Of a stretch of 64,000 nt of DNA, positions 56,433 through 63,628 are shown in pieces (the stretch's first letter is position 1; each line of letters starts with the position of its first letter). The DNA is from Halapricum desulfuricans (GTDB taxonomy: Archaea; Halobacteriota; Halobacteria; Halobacteriales; Haloarculaceae): assembly GCF_017094525.1 (NCBI RefSeq), contig NZ_CP064788.1:806001-870000 (forward strand), given 5' to 3'. Under the pieces are notes generated by a model, which was given only the letters and a program-made list of their open reading frames with translations, had not been told where the DNA came from and made no database searches. The position numbers and the translations under genes were made by a program.

Positions 56433-57509
56433 TCATAGCCCGACGAGCGACCGAAACCGGTCCGCGAGCGATCGCTGTCCGGCGGCGTCGGAGTCGTACC
56501 CGTCGTCGGCCGCCTGTCCCCCCTCGCCATCCGCCGTTCGATCGGCGTCCGCTTTCTGTTCGTCGTCGGGAACTGCCAGTCCGCCGGTGCCGCTCCCGCC
56601 TCGTGTCGAGACGCGGTCAGTCGTTTCCGTTAGCGGGTCCGCTGTCGTTTCCGGTCGCGTGTGGTCCATCCGACGGCGGTCGTCGGAGGTAGACTGCGTC
56701 CCCTCCGTCGTGATTGCTGTGCCGTCGTCAGTCTCGTCTATCGCCACCTGGTGGAGTTCCGTGTCAGTCGTAGCTGCACGCTTCGTCTCAACCTCGTCCG
56801 TTGCTCCGAGTTTCCGGGCGATCTTGCGATACGCGATGGCCGCTCCGCTCCGGGGTGCGTTGCGGACGACGGGTTCCCCTCGGTCCTGGGCATGGGGCAC
56901 CGCTTCGTCCTCCGGGACGTGACCGAGCAAATCGACGTCCAGAAACTCGGCGATACGCGTCGCACCCGGTGATGCGCCCGTCCCGGACTTGGAGAGTACG
57001 AGTCCAAACACGTCAGTCTCAGTCCGTCTGGCCAGCTGGATCGTGTTCTGTGCGTTCCGTACCGACGATATCCGCGGTGTCGAGACGATGATCGCCAGGT
57101 CGCTGAGCTGCATCGGGCGAATCGTCTCCTCGCTCAGACCTGCAGGTGTGTCGAGCAGTACCACATCGTACTCCCAGCGAAGCTGTTCGATTATGGCCGG
57201 GAGGCGTTCGAGGTCGGTGTCCGCGTACCTGTCCAGATCTGTTCCGCTCGGGACGGCCGTCAATCCCCCGTCGGTTTCGTATGTCGCCGCTTCAAGTTCG
57301 GCACGCCCCGCAAGTACGTCGTGTAACGTGGTCGCCGTCTCGAAATCGACGTCGAAATCGATGAAATCCACGAGGTTCGCCATGGCGAGGTCCAGCTCTA
57401 CCGTGACGACTCGCTGGTCGAGGTCAGCTAGTACGGTCCCGAGGTTGATGCTCGTCGTGGTCTTCCCGACGCCACCTTTCGCACCCGCGACGGCGCAGAC
57501 CTCGGTCAT
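56433..57509 (-). CDS. MinD/ParA-family ATPase with disordered tail and terminal amphipathic helix
   Basis: 358 residues. A deviant Walker A KGGVGKTTT at 11-19, the ELDLAMANLVDF switch I region and DVVLLDTPAGLSEE switch II are MinD-like. Residues ~240-345 are polar, acidic and low in complexity. The end, SLADRFRSLVGL (347-358), could be an amphipathic membrane-targeting helix like that of bacterial MinD. In haloarchaea MinD proteins position polar structures such as archaella and chemoreceptor arrays (literature); the cargo here is unknown. Confidence 0.88.
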   Translation of the reverse strand: MTEVCAVAGAKGGVGKTTTSINLGTVLADLDQRVVTVELDLAMANLVDFIDFDVDFETATTLHDVLAGRAELEAATYETDGGLTAVPSGTDLDRYADTDLERLPAIIEQLRWEYDVVLLDTPAGLSEETIRPMQLSDLAIIVSTPRISSVRNAQNTIQLARRTETDVFGLVLSKSGTGASPGATRIAEFLDVDLLGHVPEDEAVPHAQDRGEPVVRNAPRSGAAIAYRKIARKLGATDEVETKRAATTDTELHQVAIDETDDGTAITTEGTQSTSDDRRRMDHTRPETTADPLTETTDRVSTRGGSGTGGLAVPDDEQKADADRTADGEGGQAADDGYDSDAAGQRSLADRFRSLVGL

Positions 57510-57537
57510 GGATACACATCACTCAAAAATCCAGTAC

Positions 57538-57548
57538 TAAATATATTT
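57538..57548 (-). promoter_or_regulatory. TATA box of the MinD-like gene
   Basis: AAATATATTTA on the minus strand, centred 34 bp before the ATG at 57509. Confidence 0.55.
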
Positions 57549-57583
57549 GTGGGCCCGATTATCGGTTCTGAAAGCGGTTCAGA

Positions 57584-57604
57584 GCCTGAAACAGGCAATT
57601 TTTT
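57584..57604 (+). terminator. Orphan terminator-like hairpin
   Basis: GCCTG-AAA-CAGGC followed by AA and six T on the plus strand. No plus-strand gene ends here; the neighbours are both on the minus strand. It could end transcripts leaking from the divergent MinD promoter, or be what remains of a lost gene. Confidence 0.45.
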
Positions 57605-57651
57605 CTGAAAGGGTACTGACTCATAGGGTAGCACACGGAACGAGCCGATCA

Positions 57652-57698
57652 TGATTCGGCGAGAGAATCCCCGCCGTTCACGGCGCGGAGGATGTCAC
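57652..57698 (+). mobile_element. Solitary IS200/IS605 (IS1341-type) right-end relic 2
   Basis: 47 bp like relic 1 at 6269-6314: TGATTC, GAGAA, a GCCG-TTCA-CGGC-centred hairpin with one imperfection further down the stem, then GAGGATGTCAC. No transposase or tnpB sequence is visible beside it. Its GTCAC end contains the stop codon of rbcL on the other strand (57697-57695). Confidence 0.65.
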
Positions 57699-58942
57699 CG
57701 CGTCCCCTCTCGTCCCCACGTTTCGAGTGCCGTCGCGAGTTCGGGCGTCTCCTCGGCGGCAGCGTCGAGCGAGCGCCCCTCGACGGCGGCGTCGACGGCG
57801 GCTCTGAACGCTTTCGCGCCCGCATGACTGCCCTCTGGGTGGCCGTGGATGCCGCCGCCGACCTGCACCGCGAGGTTCGTCCCGAGCGCATCGAGCAACT
57901 CCGGTACGAGTCCGGGATGGAGCCCGCCCGACGCGACCGGCAACACGTCAGCGAGGCCGTGCAGGTCCGACCGAAGCCACTCGTTGATCCCCTTCGTGTC
58001 CTCGTTTTCGAGTTTGCCCAGCCCCGCGGTCCCGGTGTGCAGTTGATCGACGCCGACGAGTCGAGCGACCTGTGCGAGCACGCGCATCGAGACGCCGTGT
58101 TCCGGAACGCGATCGAACGCCGCGTGCATCGCCCGGTGAGCGTGGATCGCCAGCCCGAGGTCCGCCGCCCGCTCGCGGACCTGCTGGACGCTGCTCCAGC
58201 CCGCCGTCACTACGTCGACCATCACGTACTCACAGCCGTGTTCGGCCGCCAGATCGACCCGTTCGAGCATCTCCGGCCCCGGCGCGGTCACGTTCACCAG
58301 ATAGCTCTTGGGCTCGCCGGTCTCCTCCTCGGCGCGGTCCCGCATCGCCAGACTCTCGGTCAGCCGTTCCTCGAAGGGGTTGAACGACTGGTCGGTGAGG
58401 TTCTCGTCGTCTTTGAGCAGGTCCACGCCGCCCGTCCAGATCTCGTAGCCGATCTGTGCGTGCTGGGCGGTCGAGAGCCCGACTTTCGGCTTCGGCACGC
58501 TGGCGGTGATCGGCCGGTCTTCGACGCCGAAAATCTCCGCCCGAACTGCCGACCCGTACTGCGGACCGGGAAAGCTGCTCGCCAGCGACTCGGGCCACTC
58601 ACAGTCCAGCAGGCGGATCCGCTCGACGGCCTTCATCCCCATGATGTTGCCCGTGATACACGACAGCACCTGCGCCATGTTCCCGTGCTCGAACAGCGTG
58701 TCGGGGTAAGCGACGCTGACACGCCCGTCCTCGATCTCGAACGCGCGTGCGCTCAGGTCAGTGATCGACCCTTCCACCTGCAGTCGTGCCCACGTCCCGT
58801 TTGAACTCTCCGAGGCGACCCGGCCCGCGACGGCCTCCGGATCCAGTCCCTCGGCCGGCCGGACCGCGAACCGACAGACGAGGTCGTCATCGCGCGGTTC
58901 GTAGTCCCGATCCAGGAAGTCCTCGTAGCTGATGCCAGCCAT
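57695..58942 (-). CDS. rbcL: Type III ribulose-bisphosphate carboxylase
   Basis: 415 residues, normal for archaeal form III. Catalytic residues are visible: K151 in VPKPKVGLS, the carbamylated lysine K177 with D179 and E180 in GGVDLLKDDE, H269 in AIHAHRAMH, and the phosphate-binding GTAGLGKLE, SGGLHPG and VQVGGGIHGHP blocks. Form III enzymes act in the AMP/nucleoside salvage route to 3-phosphoglycerate; the partner enzymes AMP phosphorylase and ribose-1,5-bisphosphate isomerase are not in this window. ATG at 58942 was chosen. The stop codon is supplied by the right-end relic. Confidence 0.95.
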   Translation of the reverse strand: MAGISYEDFLDRDYEPRDDDLVCRFAVRPAEGLDPEAVAGRVASESSNGTWARLQVEGSITDLSARAFEIEDGRVSVAYPDTLFEHGNMAQVLSCITGNIMGMKAVERIRLLDCEWPESLASSFPGPQYGSAVRAEIFGVEDRPITASVPKPKVGLSTAQHAQIGYEIWTGGVDLLKDDENLTDQSFNPFEERLTESLAMRDRAEEETGEPKSYLVNVTAPGPEMLERVDLAAEHGCEYVMVDVVTAGWSSVQQVRERAADLGLAIHAHRAMHAAFDRVPEHGVSMRVLAQVARLVGVDQLHTGTAGLGKLENEDTKGINEWLRSDLHGLADVLPVASGGLHPGLVPELLDALGTNLAVQVGGGIHGHPEGSHAGAKAFRAAVDAAVEGRSLDAAAEETPELATALETWGREGTR

Positions 58943-58982
58943 GCCCGTAGTATGACCGCCCATGCCAAAAATTCACAGGGCC

Positions 58983-59528
58983 CTAGCCGAACACGCGAGC
59001 CCAGGCACGCAGTGCCAGCGGCAGGACGACGATCGCGGTGACGCCGCCGGTACCGCTGAGTGTCGTCAACAGTGACTCGTGGACGTCTCCCTGCTCGTCG
59101 TACTCGTCGATGAACCGGTGGACGACGTGGACCGAGTAGGCGACGCCCAGTCCGATCGTGATCGCCAGGATCGTCGCAGTCAGGGCGTTGAACGCGATCC
59201 CGGGGACCGGCATCGATCCCACGAGCATGACGACGGCGACGACGATCGTGTCGCCGGTCGCCTCCGCGTCGAAGTTGACGATCCCCTCGCCACTGACCGG
59301 GATGTCGTGGTACGTTTTTCGGCGTCCCCCCCCCACGCTTCCGGAGTTGGCGGCGCTCGCTATGCCAGTGGAGACAGTCACGGCACCGGCGATCGAACCC
59401 GCAACTACGAGCGTGGTCAGCGCCAGTGCGAGGAGTCGCTCACCGGGCGAACTCGTCGACCGTTCGCTCATGCATGGTCGCCCCCCGGTCCGACCGCGAC
59501 AGTCCATTGAGTGCGAATGCTTCGCCAC
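58983..59528 (-). pseudogene. Internally deleted RND/MMPL exporter remnant
   Basis: Pieces of one RND gene are joined: an N-terminal transmembrane start (RLLALALTTLVVAGSIAGAV), a short polar part, then the second membrane domain FNALTATILAITIGLGVAYSVHVVHRFIDEY, and, right after LLTTLSGTGG, the last residues VVLPLALRAWARVFG. In intact relatives some 50 residues with two helices separate the last two blocks, and several hundred residues separate the first two. About 160-180 residues remain of ~800 or more, so it is a relic. It may still be read as a small protein from ATG 59471 (MSERST). Confidence 0.8.
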
Positions 59529-59693
59529 CGATCCGGGCCATCACTCGCGGCGTGAATCGTTCTCTACGTGTAGTTCTGTATTGCTCTCGCATAAGCGTTT
59601 AACAACTTGACATAAGTTTATAATTTATTACCTGCCGATGGCAGCAGCTGGCCAGTTCACGCGTTGACTTCGGAGACAAGTCCGTCTGGTCAG

Positions 59694-60659
59694 CTAATCG
59701 TCGGCTTCGGCCTGCGTTTCTTCCTGCTCGGCGAGGAACTCGCCGAGACCGTCGACCGGTCGATCGGGATTGAGTTCGTCGAGCTTTTCGGGTGCGCCCA
59801 ACTGTGCGTCAGTTTCCTCGGGGTCGCGCAGTGTCGTCCGGCCGCGGTGGACGGAGACTTCCTGATCGAGATGCAGTTTGATCGCCTCCAGCAACGCTTC
59901 TGCCTCAAGCGGCTGACCGATCCGCTGGAGTTCTTCCTCGGTGGCGTCGTCGGGGACGTTGAACGCGCGCTGGGTGATAATCGGTCCCTGATCGAGGTCG
60001 GTCGTCACGTAGTGGGCGGTCACGCCGGCGATGCGGACGCCCTCTTCGATAGCCTGCATGTACGCCGACGCGCCGGGGAACGCGGGCAGCAGGCTCGGAT
60101 GGACGTTGATGATCTGGTTCTCGTAGCGGAAGACGACGTCCGGGCTGAGAATGCGCATGTATCGGGCCAGTACGATCAGATCCGAGTCGTACTCCTCGAG
60201 CAGATCGAGCAGTTCCGCCTCGTCGGGCGTGCCCTTCTCGTCGCCGATGTCGTGGAACGGGACCTCGTACTTCTCGGCGAGGGGCTCCAGGTCGGAGTGG
60301 TTGCCGATCACCACGTCGATGTCCGCGCCGAGCTCGCCGCTGGCCCAGGCCTCGAAGATCGCCTCCAGACAGTGCGATTCCTTCGTCACGAGGACGGCGA
60401 TCGACTGGGTCTCACGGTCCTTGGGGAACCGGACCTTGATGTCGACATCGAGTTCCTCGCCCAGGTTCTGAAGGTCAGCACGTAGTTTCGACTCCGTGCA
60501 GACCATCTCCGCGGTGTCGACGTGCATCGTCATCCGGAAGAGGCCCTCTCGGACGGCTTGATCGAGGTCCTCGATGTTGATACCGCGCTCGAACAGCAGC
60601 GACGTGACGTTGGCGATCAGTCCGGTGTCGTCCTCGCCGACGACAGTGATTTCGGTCAT
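59694..60659 (-). CDS. purU: Formyltetrahydrofolate deformylase (PurU)
   Basis: 321 residues. An N-terminal ACT domain (ITVVGEDDTGLIANVTSLLFERG) is followed by a formyltransferase-like domain with VLVTKESHCLEAI, IGNHSDLEPLAEKYEVPF, RYMRILSPDVV, INVHPSLLPAFPG with the catalytic Asn-His, and TTDLDQGPII with the Asp. It releases formate from 10-formyltetrahydrofolate to feed purine synthesis. The C-terminal ~45 residues are an acidic extension beyond bacterial PurU. ATG at 60659 was chosen. Confidence 0.92.
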   Translation of the reverse strand: MTEITVVGEDDTGLIANVTSLLFERGINIEDLDQAVREGLFRMTMHVDTAEMVCTESKLRADLQNLGEELDVDIKVRFPKDRETQSIAVLVTKESHCLEAIFEAWASGELGADIDVVIGNHSDLEPLAEKYEVPFHDIGDEKGTPDEAELLDLLEEYDSDLIVLARYMRILSPDVVFRYENQIINVHPSLLPAFPGASAYMQAIEEGVRIAGVTAHYVTTDLDQGPIITQRAFNVPDDATEEELQRIGQPLEAEALLEAIKLHLDQEVSVHRGRTTLRDPEETDAQLGAPEKLDELNPDRPVDGLGEFLAEQEETQAEADD

Positions 60660-60779
60660 CTCGCTGGTCACGGGAGACACCTCCGATACGCATTCACAGT
60701 CATTGGTGTGTTGGAATCAGTCTGCGGGCAAAAGCGCTTCGCGTTCTCGCTGGCCGATACCGATCTGGAAACGGCAATA

Positions 60780-60865
60780 TCGAACGTGTACGAGAGCGTC
60801 CCATGATAATCATGTCGAACGTGCACGAGAGCGTCCTATGGGAATCATGTCGAACGCGCACGAGG
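60780..60865. repeat. 35-bp tandem repeat upstream of the KaiC-like gene
   Basis: Units begin at 60780, 60815 and 60850 with TCGAACGTG(T/C)ACGAG (third unit TCGAACGCGCACGAG); two are near-complete and the third is cut after about 16 bp. The first unit ends with a perfect 13-bp dyad CATGATAATCATG (60802-60814), degraded in the second. It lies 60-150 bp before the KaiC-like gene and could hold regulator sites. Confidence 0.8.
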
Positions 60866-60926
60866 TTATCCCGGGGACAGCCGTGGCGGGAGAGTTATCA
60901 CGATTGGAAACGATGAGGAAACATCT

Positions 60927-61640
60927 ATGGCGCGAGGTCACGCTGTGTCAGGCATGCGCATCTCGAGTGGCGTCCAGGGGTTCGACGAACTCGTCGATGG
61001 CGGGCTGTTGCCGCGGCGACTGTACGTCGTCAGCGGCCCGCCCGGCAGCGGGAAGACGACGTTCTCCTCGCAGTTCATCACGCAGGGCGCAAAGCAGGGC
61101 GAGAACTGCCTGTACGTGACGATGCACGAGACGAAGGAGGAGCTGATGCAGGACATGTCCGGGTTCGACTTCGGGTTCGACAAGGCCATGCAGTCCGACG
61201 CCGTCCAGTTCCTCAATCTCGTGACCGAGAGCGGCAAGCGCACGATCACGCAGTTCGGCCACGAGGGCGGACTGACCAACCGACTGGTCGCCTATCTCGA
61301 CTCCAACGACATCGATCGCGCGGTAATCGACTCGACGATGCTGCTCCAGCACTTCTTCTCGGACGCCAACCAGGAGATCACTGGCTTCCTCTCGGCGCTG
61401 AAACAGACCGACGCGACGATCATCCTCATCTCGGAGATGACCGACCCGAGCGCCTACTCCGACGAACACTACCTCGCTCACGGGGTCATCTTCTTCCACA
61501 ACTACCTGGAGTCGGGCGGCATGACCCGCGGCGTGCAGGTCATCAAGATGCGCGGGACGCCGATCGACTGTGACATCCGCCGGATCTCGTTCAGCGACCG
61601 CGGACTGGCGGTCCACTCCGAGGAGAAACTCCAGGGATAG
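60927..61640 (+). CDS. KaiC-like single-domain RecA-superfamily ATPase
   Basis: 237 residues (ATG 60927; an ATG at 60954, MRISSGVQGFDEL, is an alternative). Walker [16 protein letters not shown], the CLYVTMHETKEEL region, Walker B-like IDRAVIDSTMLLQHFF and the ESGGMTRGVQVIKMRG block are those of archaeal KaiC-like/RAD55-like signalling ATPases. It forms an operon with the next gene, whose ATG lies 2 bp after its stop. Tandem repeats with a dyad lie upstream. Its distinct acidic-extension relative is at 40709. Confidence 0.85.
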   Translation: MARGHAVSGMRISSGVQGFDELVDGGLLPRRLYVVSGPPGSGKTTFSSQFITQGAKQGENCLYVTMHETKEELMQDMSGFDFGFDKAMQSDAVQFLNLVTESGKRTITQFGHEGGLTNRLVAYLDSNDIDRAVIDSTMLLQHFFSDANQEITGFLSALKQTDATIILISEMTDPSAYSDEHYLAHGVIFFHNYLESGGMTRGVQVIKMRGTPIDCDIRRISFSDRGLAVHSEEKLQG

Positions 61641-61641
61641 G

Positions 61642-62049
61642 ATGTACGAACGGACCTACGACACCGACTGGGACGCTCTCGAGCGCGACGAGGCGATGAG
61701 CCGGGCGTTCGCGATCGGTGTCGCGGCCTCGCTGGGGCACGACTACAGCGACGAGTACGAGCGAATCGTCGCCGAGATGGACACGTCCTACGACCGCAGT
61801 ATCGTCGAGCTGGCGTTCGAGGAAGGCAAGAACAAGGCCAAGAAAGCTAGACACGAGGCCGACAACGGTGATGAGGACGACGTCTGGTCGGAACTGGTCG
61901 AGGGCGAGACGGTCACCGTCGACCGCGACGAGGTCCCTACTGGCGGACAGAACCGCCTGCCTGCGGCACTGGACAAGACCGAAATCCTCGATCGATCCGA
62001 TATCGACAGCCGCGACCGCGTCTCGAAACCGGACTTTCTCGACAAGTAG
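61642..62049 (+). CDS. Conserved small acidic protein, partner of the KaiC-like ATPase
   Basis: 135 residues, not recognised. The N-terminal ~60 residues look helical and folded (DWDALERDEAMSRAFAIGVA, YERIVAEMDTSYDRSIVEL); a basic stretch EGKNKAKKARHEA follows, then an acidic linker, and a C-terminal part with RLPAALDKTEIL. No membrane segment or signal. It starts 2 bp after the KaiC-like stop, so the two proteins probably act together. Confidence 0.75.
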   Translation: MYERTYDTDWDALERDEAMSRAFAIGVAASLGHDYSDEYERIVAEMDTSYDRSIVELAFEEGKNKAKKARHEADNGDEDDVWSELVEGETVTVDRDEVPTGGQNRLPAALDKTEILDRSDIDSRDRVSKPDFLDK

Positions 62050-62091
62050 CGGCCCGCGTAGCGAGTCCCGTTCCGGACGCGTGACCGGCGG

Positions 62092-62376
62092 TCACAGCGA
62101 GAGCGGGTCGGGGCCGTCCTCGCCGGGCGCGATCGGATCGCGGTCGCTGTAGTACTTGCGGCCGATCCCTTTGCTCGAAACCGCACAGTACGTCGCAGTG
62201 CGAGCATCGCCCGCCGTCTCGAACGTCTCGCTCTCGAACCGGCCGAGGACCTCCCCCAGCGTCTCGGTCCCGTTGGGCAACGTCAACTCGGTCTCGCCGT
62301 ACGCCTCGATCAACTCCTCCGTCGTCGCCGGGTAGGTGTGAGTCTCGAACTGTTCGACAGCTTTTGTGAGTTTCAT
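62092..62376 (-). CDS. Small haloarchaeal protein (DUF5789-like)
   Basis: 94 residues. KLTKAVEQFETHTYPATTEEL at the start and a C-terminal YYSDRDP segment recall a haloarchaeal family that I remember as DUF5789; the name is from memory. A middle segment, LGEVLGRFESETFETAGDARTATY, looks like a small alpha/beta domain. No function known. ATG at 62376 was chosen; it is convergent with the KaiC partner gene. Confidence 0.7.
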   Translation of the reverse strand: MKLTKAVEQFETHTYPATTEELIEAYGETELTLPNGTETLGEVLGRFESETFETAGDARTATYCAVSSKGIGRKYYSDRDPIAPGEDGPDPLSL

Positions 62377-62525
62377 ACAAGCGTCGAACCGGCGCGGAGG
62401 CATAAACCTTAACTATTAATCATACAGTTCTATCGAAGGTATCCGTATGTGTTTAAGGTTCGTCGAGAGCGCAATCGTCTCTGACGGATCGGAAAGTGCT
62501 TCCGGGAGGCCGGGTAACGGGGGAT

Positions 62526-63317
62526 ATGGTCCGCGCGGATCTGCACGTGCACACGACAGTCTCGGACGGCGAACTCGACCCCGAGGCGGTGCCGGCAGCC
62601 GCGCGCCAGGCCGGGCTGGACGCCGTCGCGATTACCGACCACGATCGGCTCCAGCCCGACCTGGACGACCCGGTCGTCCGCCGTGACGGCCTGACGGTCG
62701 TCCACGGGATCGAGCTCCGGGTCGACGCCGGGAGCCAGCGGGTCGATCTGCTCGGGTACGGGCTGGAGCCGACAGCCGACCTCGAGGCGGCCTGCGAGCG
62801 CATCCAGCGCGACCGGATCGAGCGGGCCCGGACGATCGTCGAGTGCGTCGAGGACCGGCTCGGCGCCGCGCTGGGGGTCGATTTCCATCCGGGCGTCGGG
62901 CGGCCACACGTCGCCCGCGCGATCGCCGAGAGCGACGCCGATCTCGGCTATCAGGAGGCCTTCGAGACGCTCATCGGCGACGACGACCCCTGTTTCGTCG
63001 CCCGGGAGATTCCCGACTTCGAGACCGGCCGGCGACTGCTTGAAGAGGCGGCCGCGTTCGTCGGGCTGGCTCACCCACTGCGCTACCGCGACCCCGACCA
63101 CGCCCTCGAGCTGACCGCCGAACTTGACGCCGTCGAGCTGGCCTATCCGTACGATCACGACGCCGATCTTGGCAGGGTTCGGCGGGCGATCGATCGCCAC
63201 GGGCTGCTGGCGACCGGCGGAAGCGACGCGCACGGACGGCGACTGGGGATCACTGGTCTCGACGCCGAGGCGTTCGAGCGGGTCCGAAAACGGCTTCCAC
63301 ACCCGGCCGTCGAGTGA
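62526..63317 (+). CDS. PHP-domain phosphoesterase
   Basis: 263 residues. DLHVHTTVSDGELDPE gives the metal ligands H7 and H9, with AITDHD, VVHGIELR, GVGRPHVARAI, VGLAHPLRY and TGGSDAHGR completing the trinuclear site. It resembles the TrpH/RNase AM group that acts on 3',5'-nucleoside bisphosphates or short RNAs; the substrate is inferred. The ATG at 62526 matches the family start. Single gene. Confidence 0.88.
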   Translation: MVRADLHVHTTVSDGELDPEAVPAAARQAGLDAVAITDHDRLQPDLDDPVVRRDGLTVVHGIELRVDAGSQRVDLLGYGLEPTADLEAACERIQRDRIERARTIVECVEDRLGAALGVDFHPGVGRPHVARAIAESDADLGYQEAFETLIGDDDPCFVAREIPDFETGRRLLEEAAAFVGLAHPLRYRDPDHALELTAELDAVELAYPYDHDADLGRVRRAIDRHGLLATGGSDAHGRRLGITGLDAEAFERVRKRLPHPAVE

Positions 63318-63394
63318 TCGTCCCGTCGAACCTGTCAGACGCACGCACGACGACAAACGCAGGGTTCAATGTGGTCGCGGCCGTACGGTAGACC

Positions 63395-63559
63395 ATGAAC
63401 TGCCACTACTGTGATCGTGACGCCGACGTCACCGTCGAGAAGGACGGGATCAAGGTCGGCGTCTGCAAGGAGCACTTCCGCGAGCGGATGGAAGAACTCG
63501 CGGACTCGGAGTGGCTCCAGGGCGTCGAAGAGGAGCTGGACATCGATCGCGCCGAGTGA
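63395..63559 (+). CDS. Small zinc-binding haloarchaeal protein (DUF6757-like)
   Basis: 54 residues. It starts MNCHYCDRDADVTVEK and continues GVCKEHFRERMEELADSEW, giving a CxxC...CxxH metal site, and ends EEELDIDRAE. It matches my memory of DUF6757, found across haloarchaea, of unknown function. It is short but has good haloarchaeal codon use and a clear metal site. Confidence 0.75.
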   Translation: MNCHYCDRDADVTVEKDGIKVGVCKEHFRERMEELADSEWLQGVEEELDIDRAE

Positions 63560-63628
63560 ACTGTCCCCCATATTTCTCCCGCGCCGGCTGTCACACGGCT
63601 TTTACGTGCGTACCGAGTACCAGCAGGT

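Noticed and set aside
60780-60865. Short CRISPR-like repeats
   Set aside because: Only two and a half units of 35 bp, head to tail, with no spacer; it is better read as an upstream tandem repeat.
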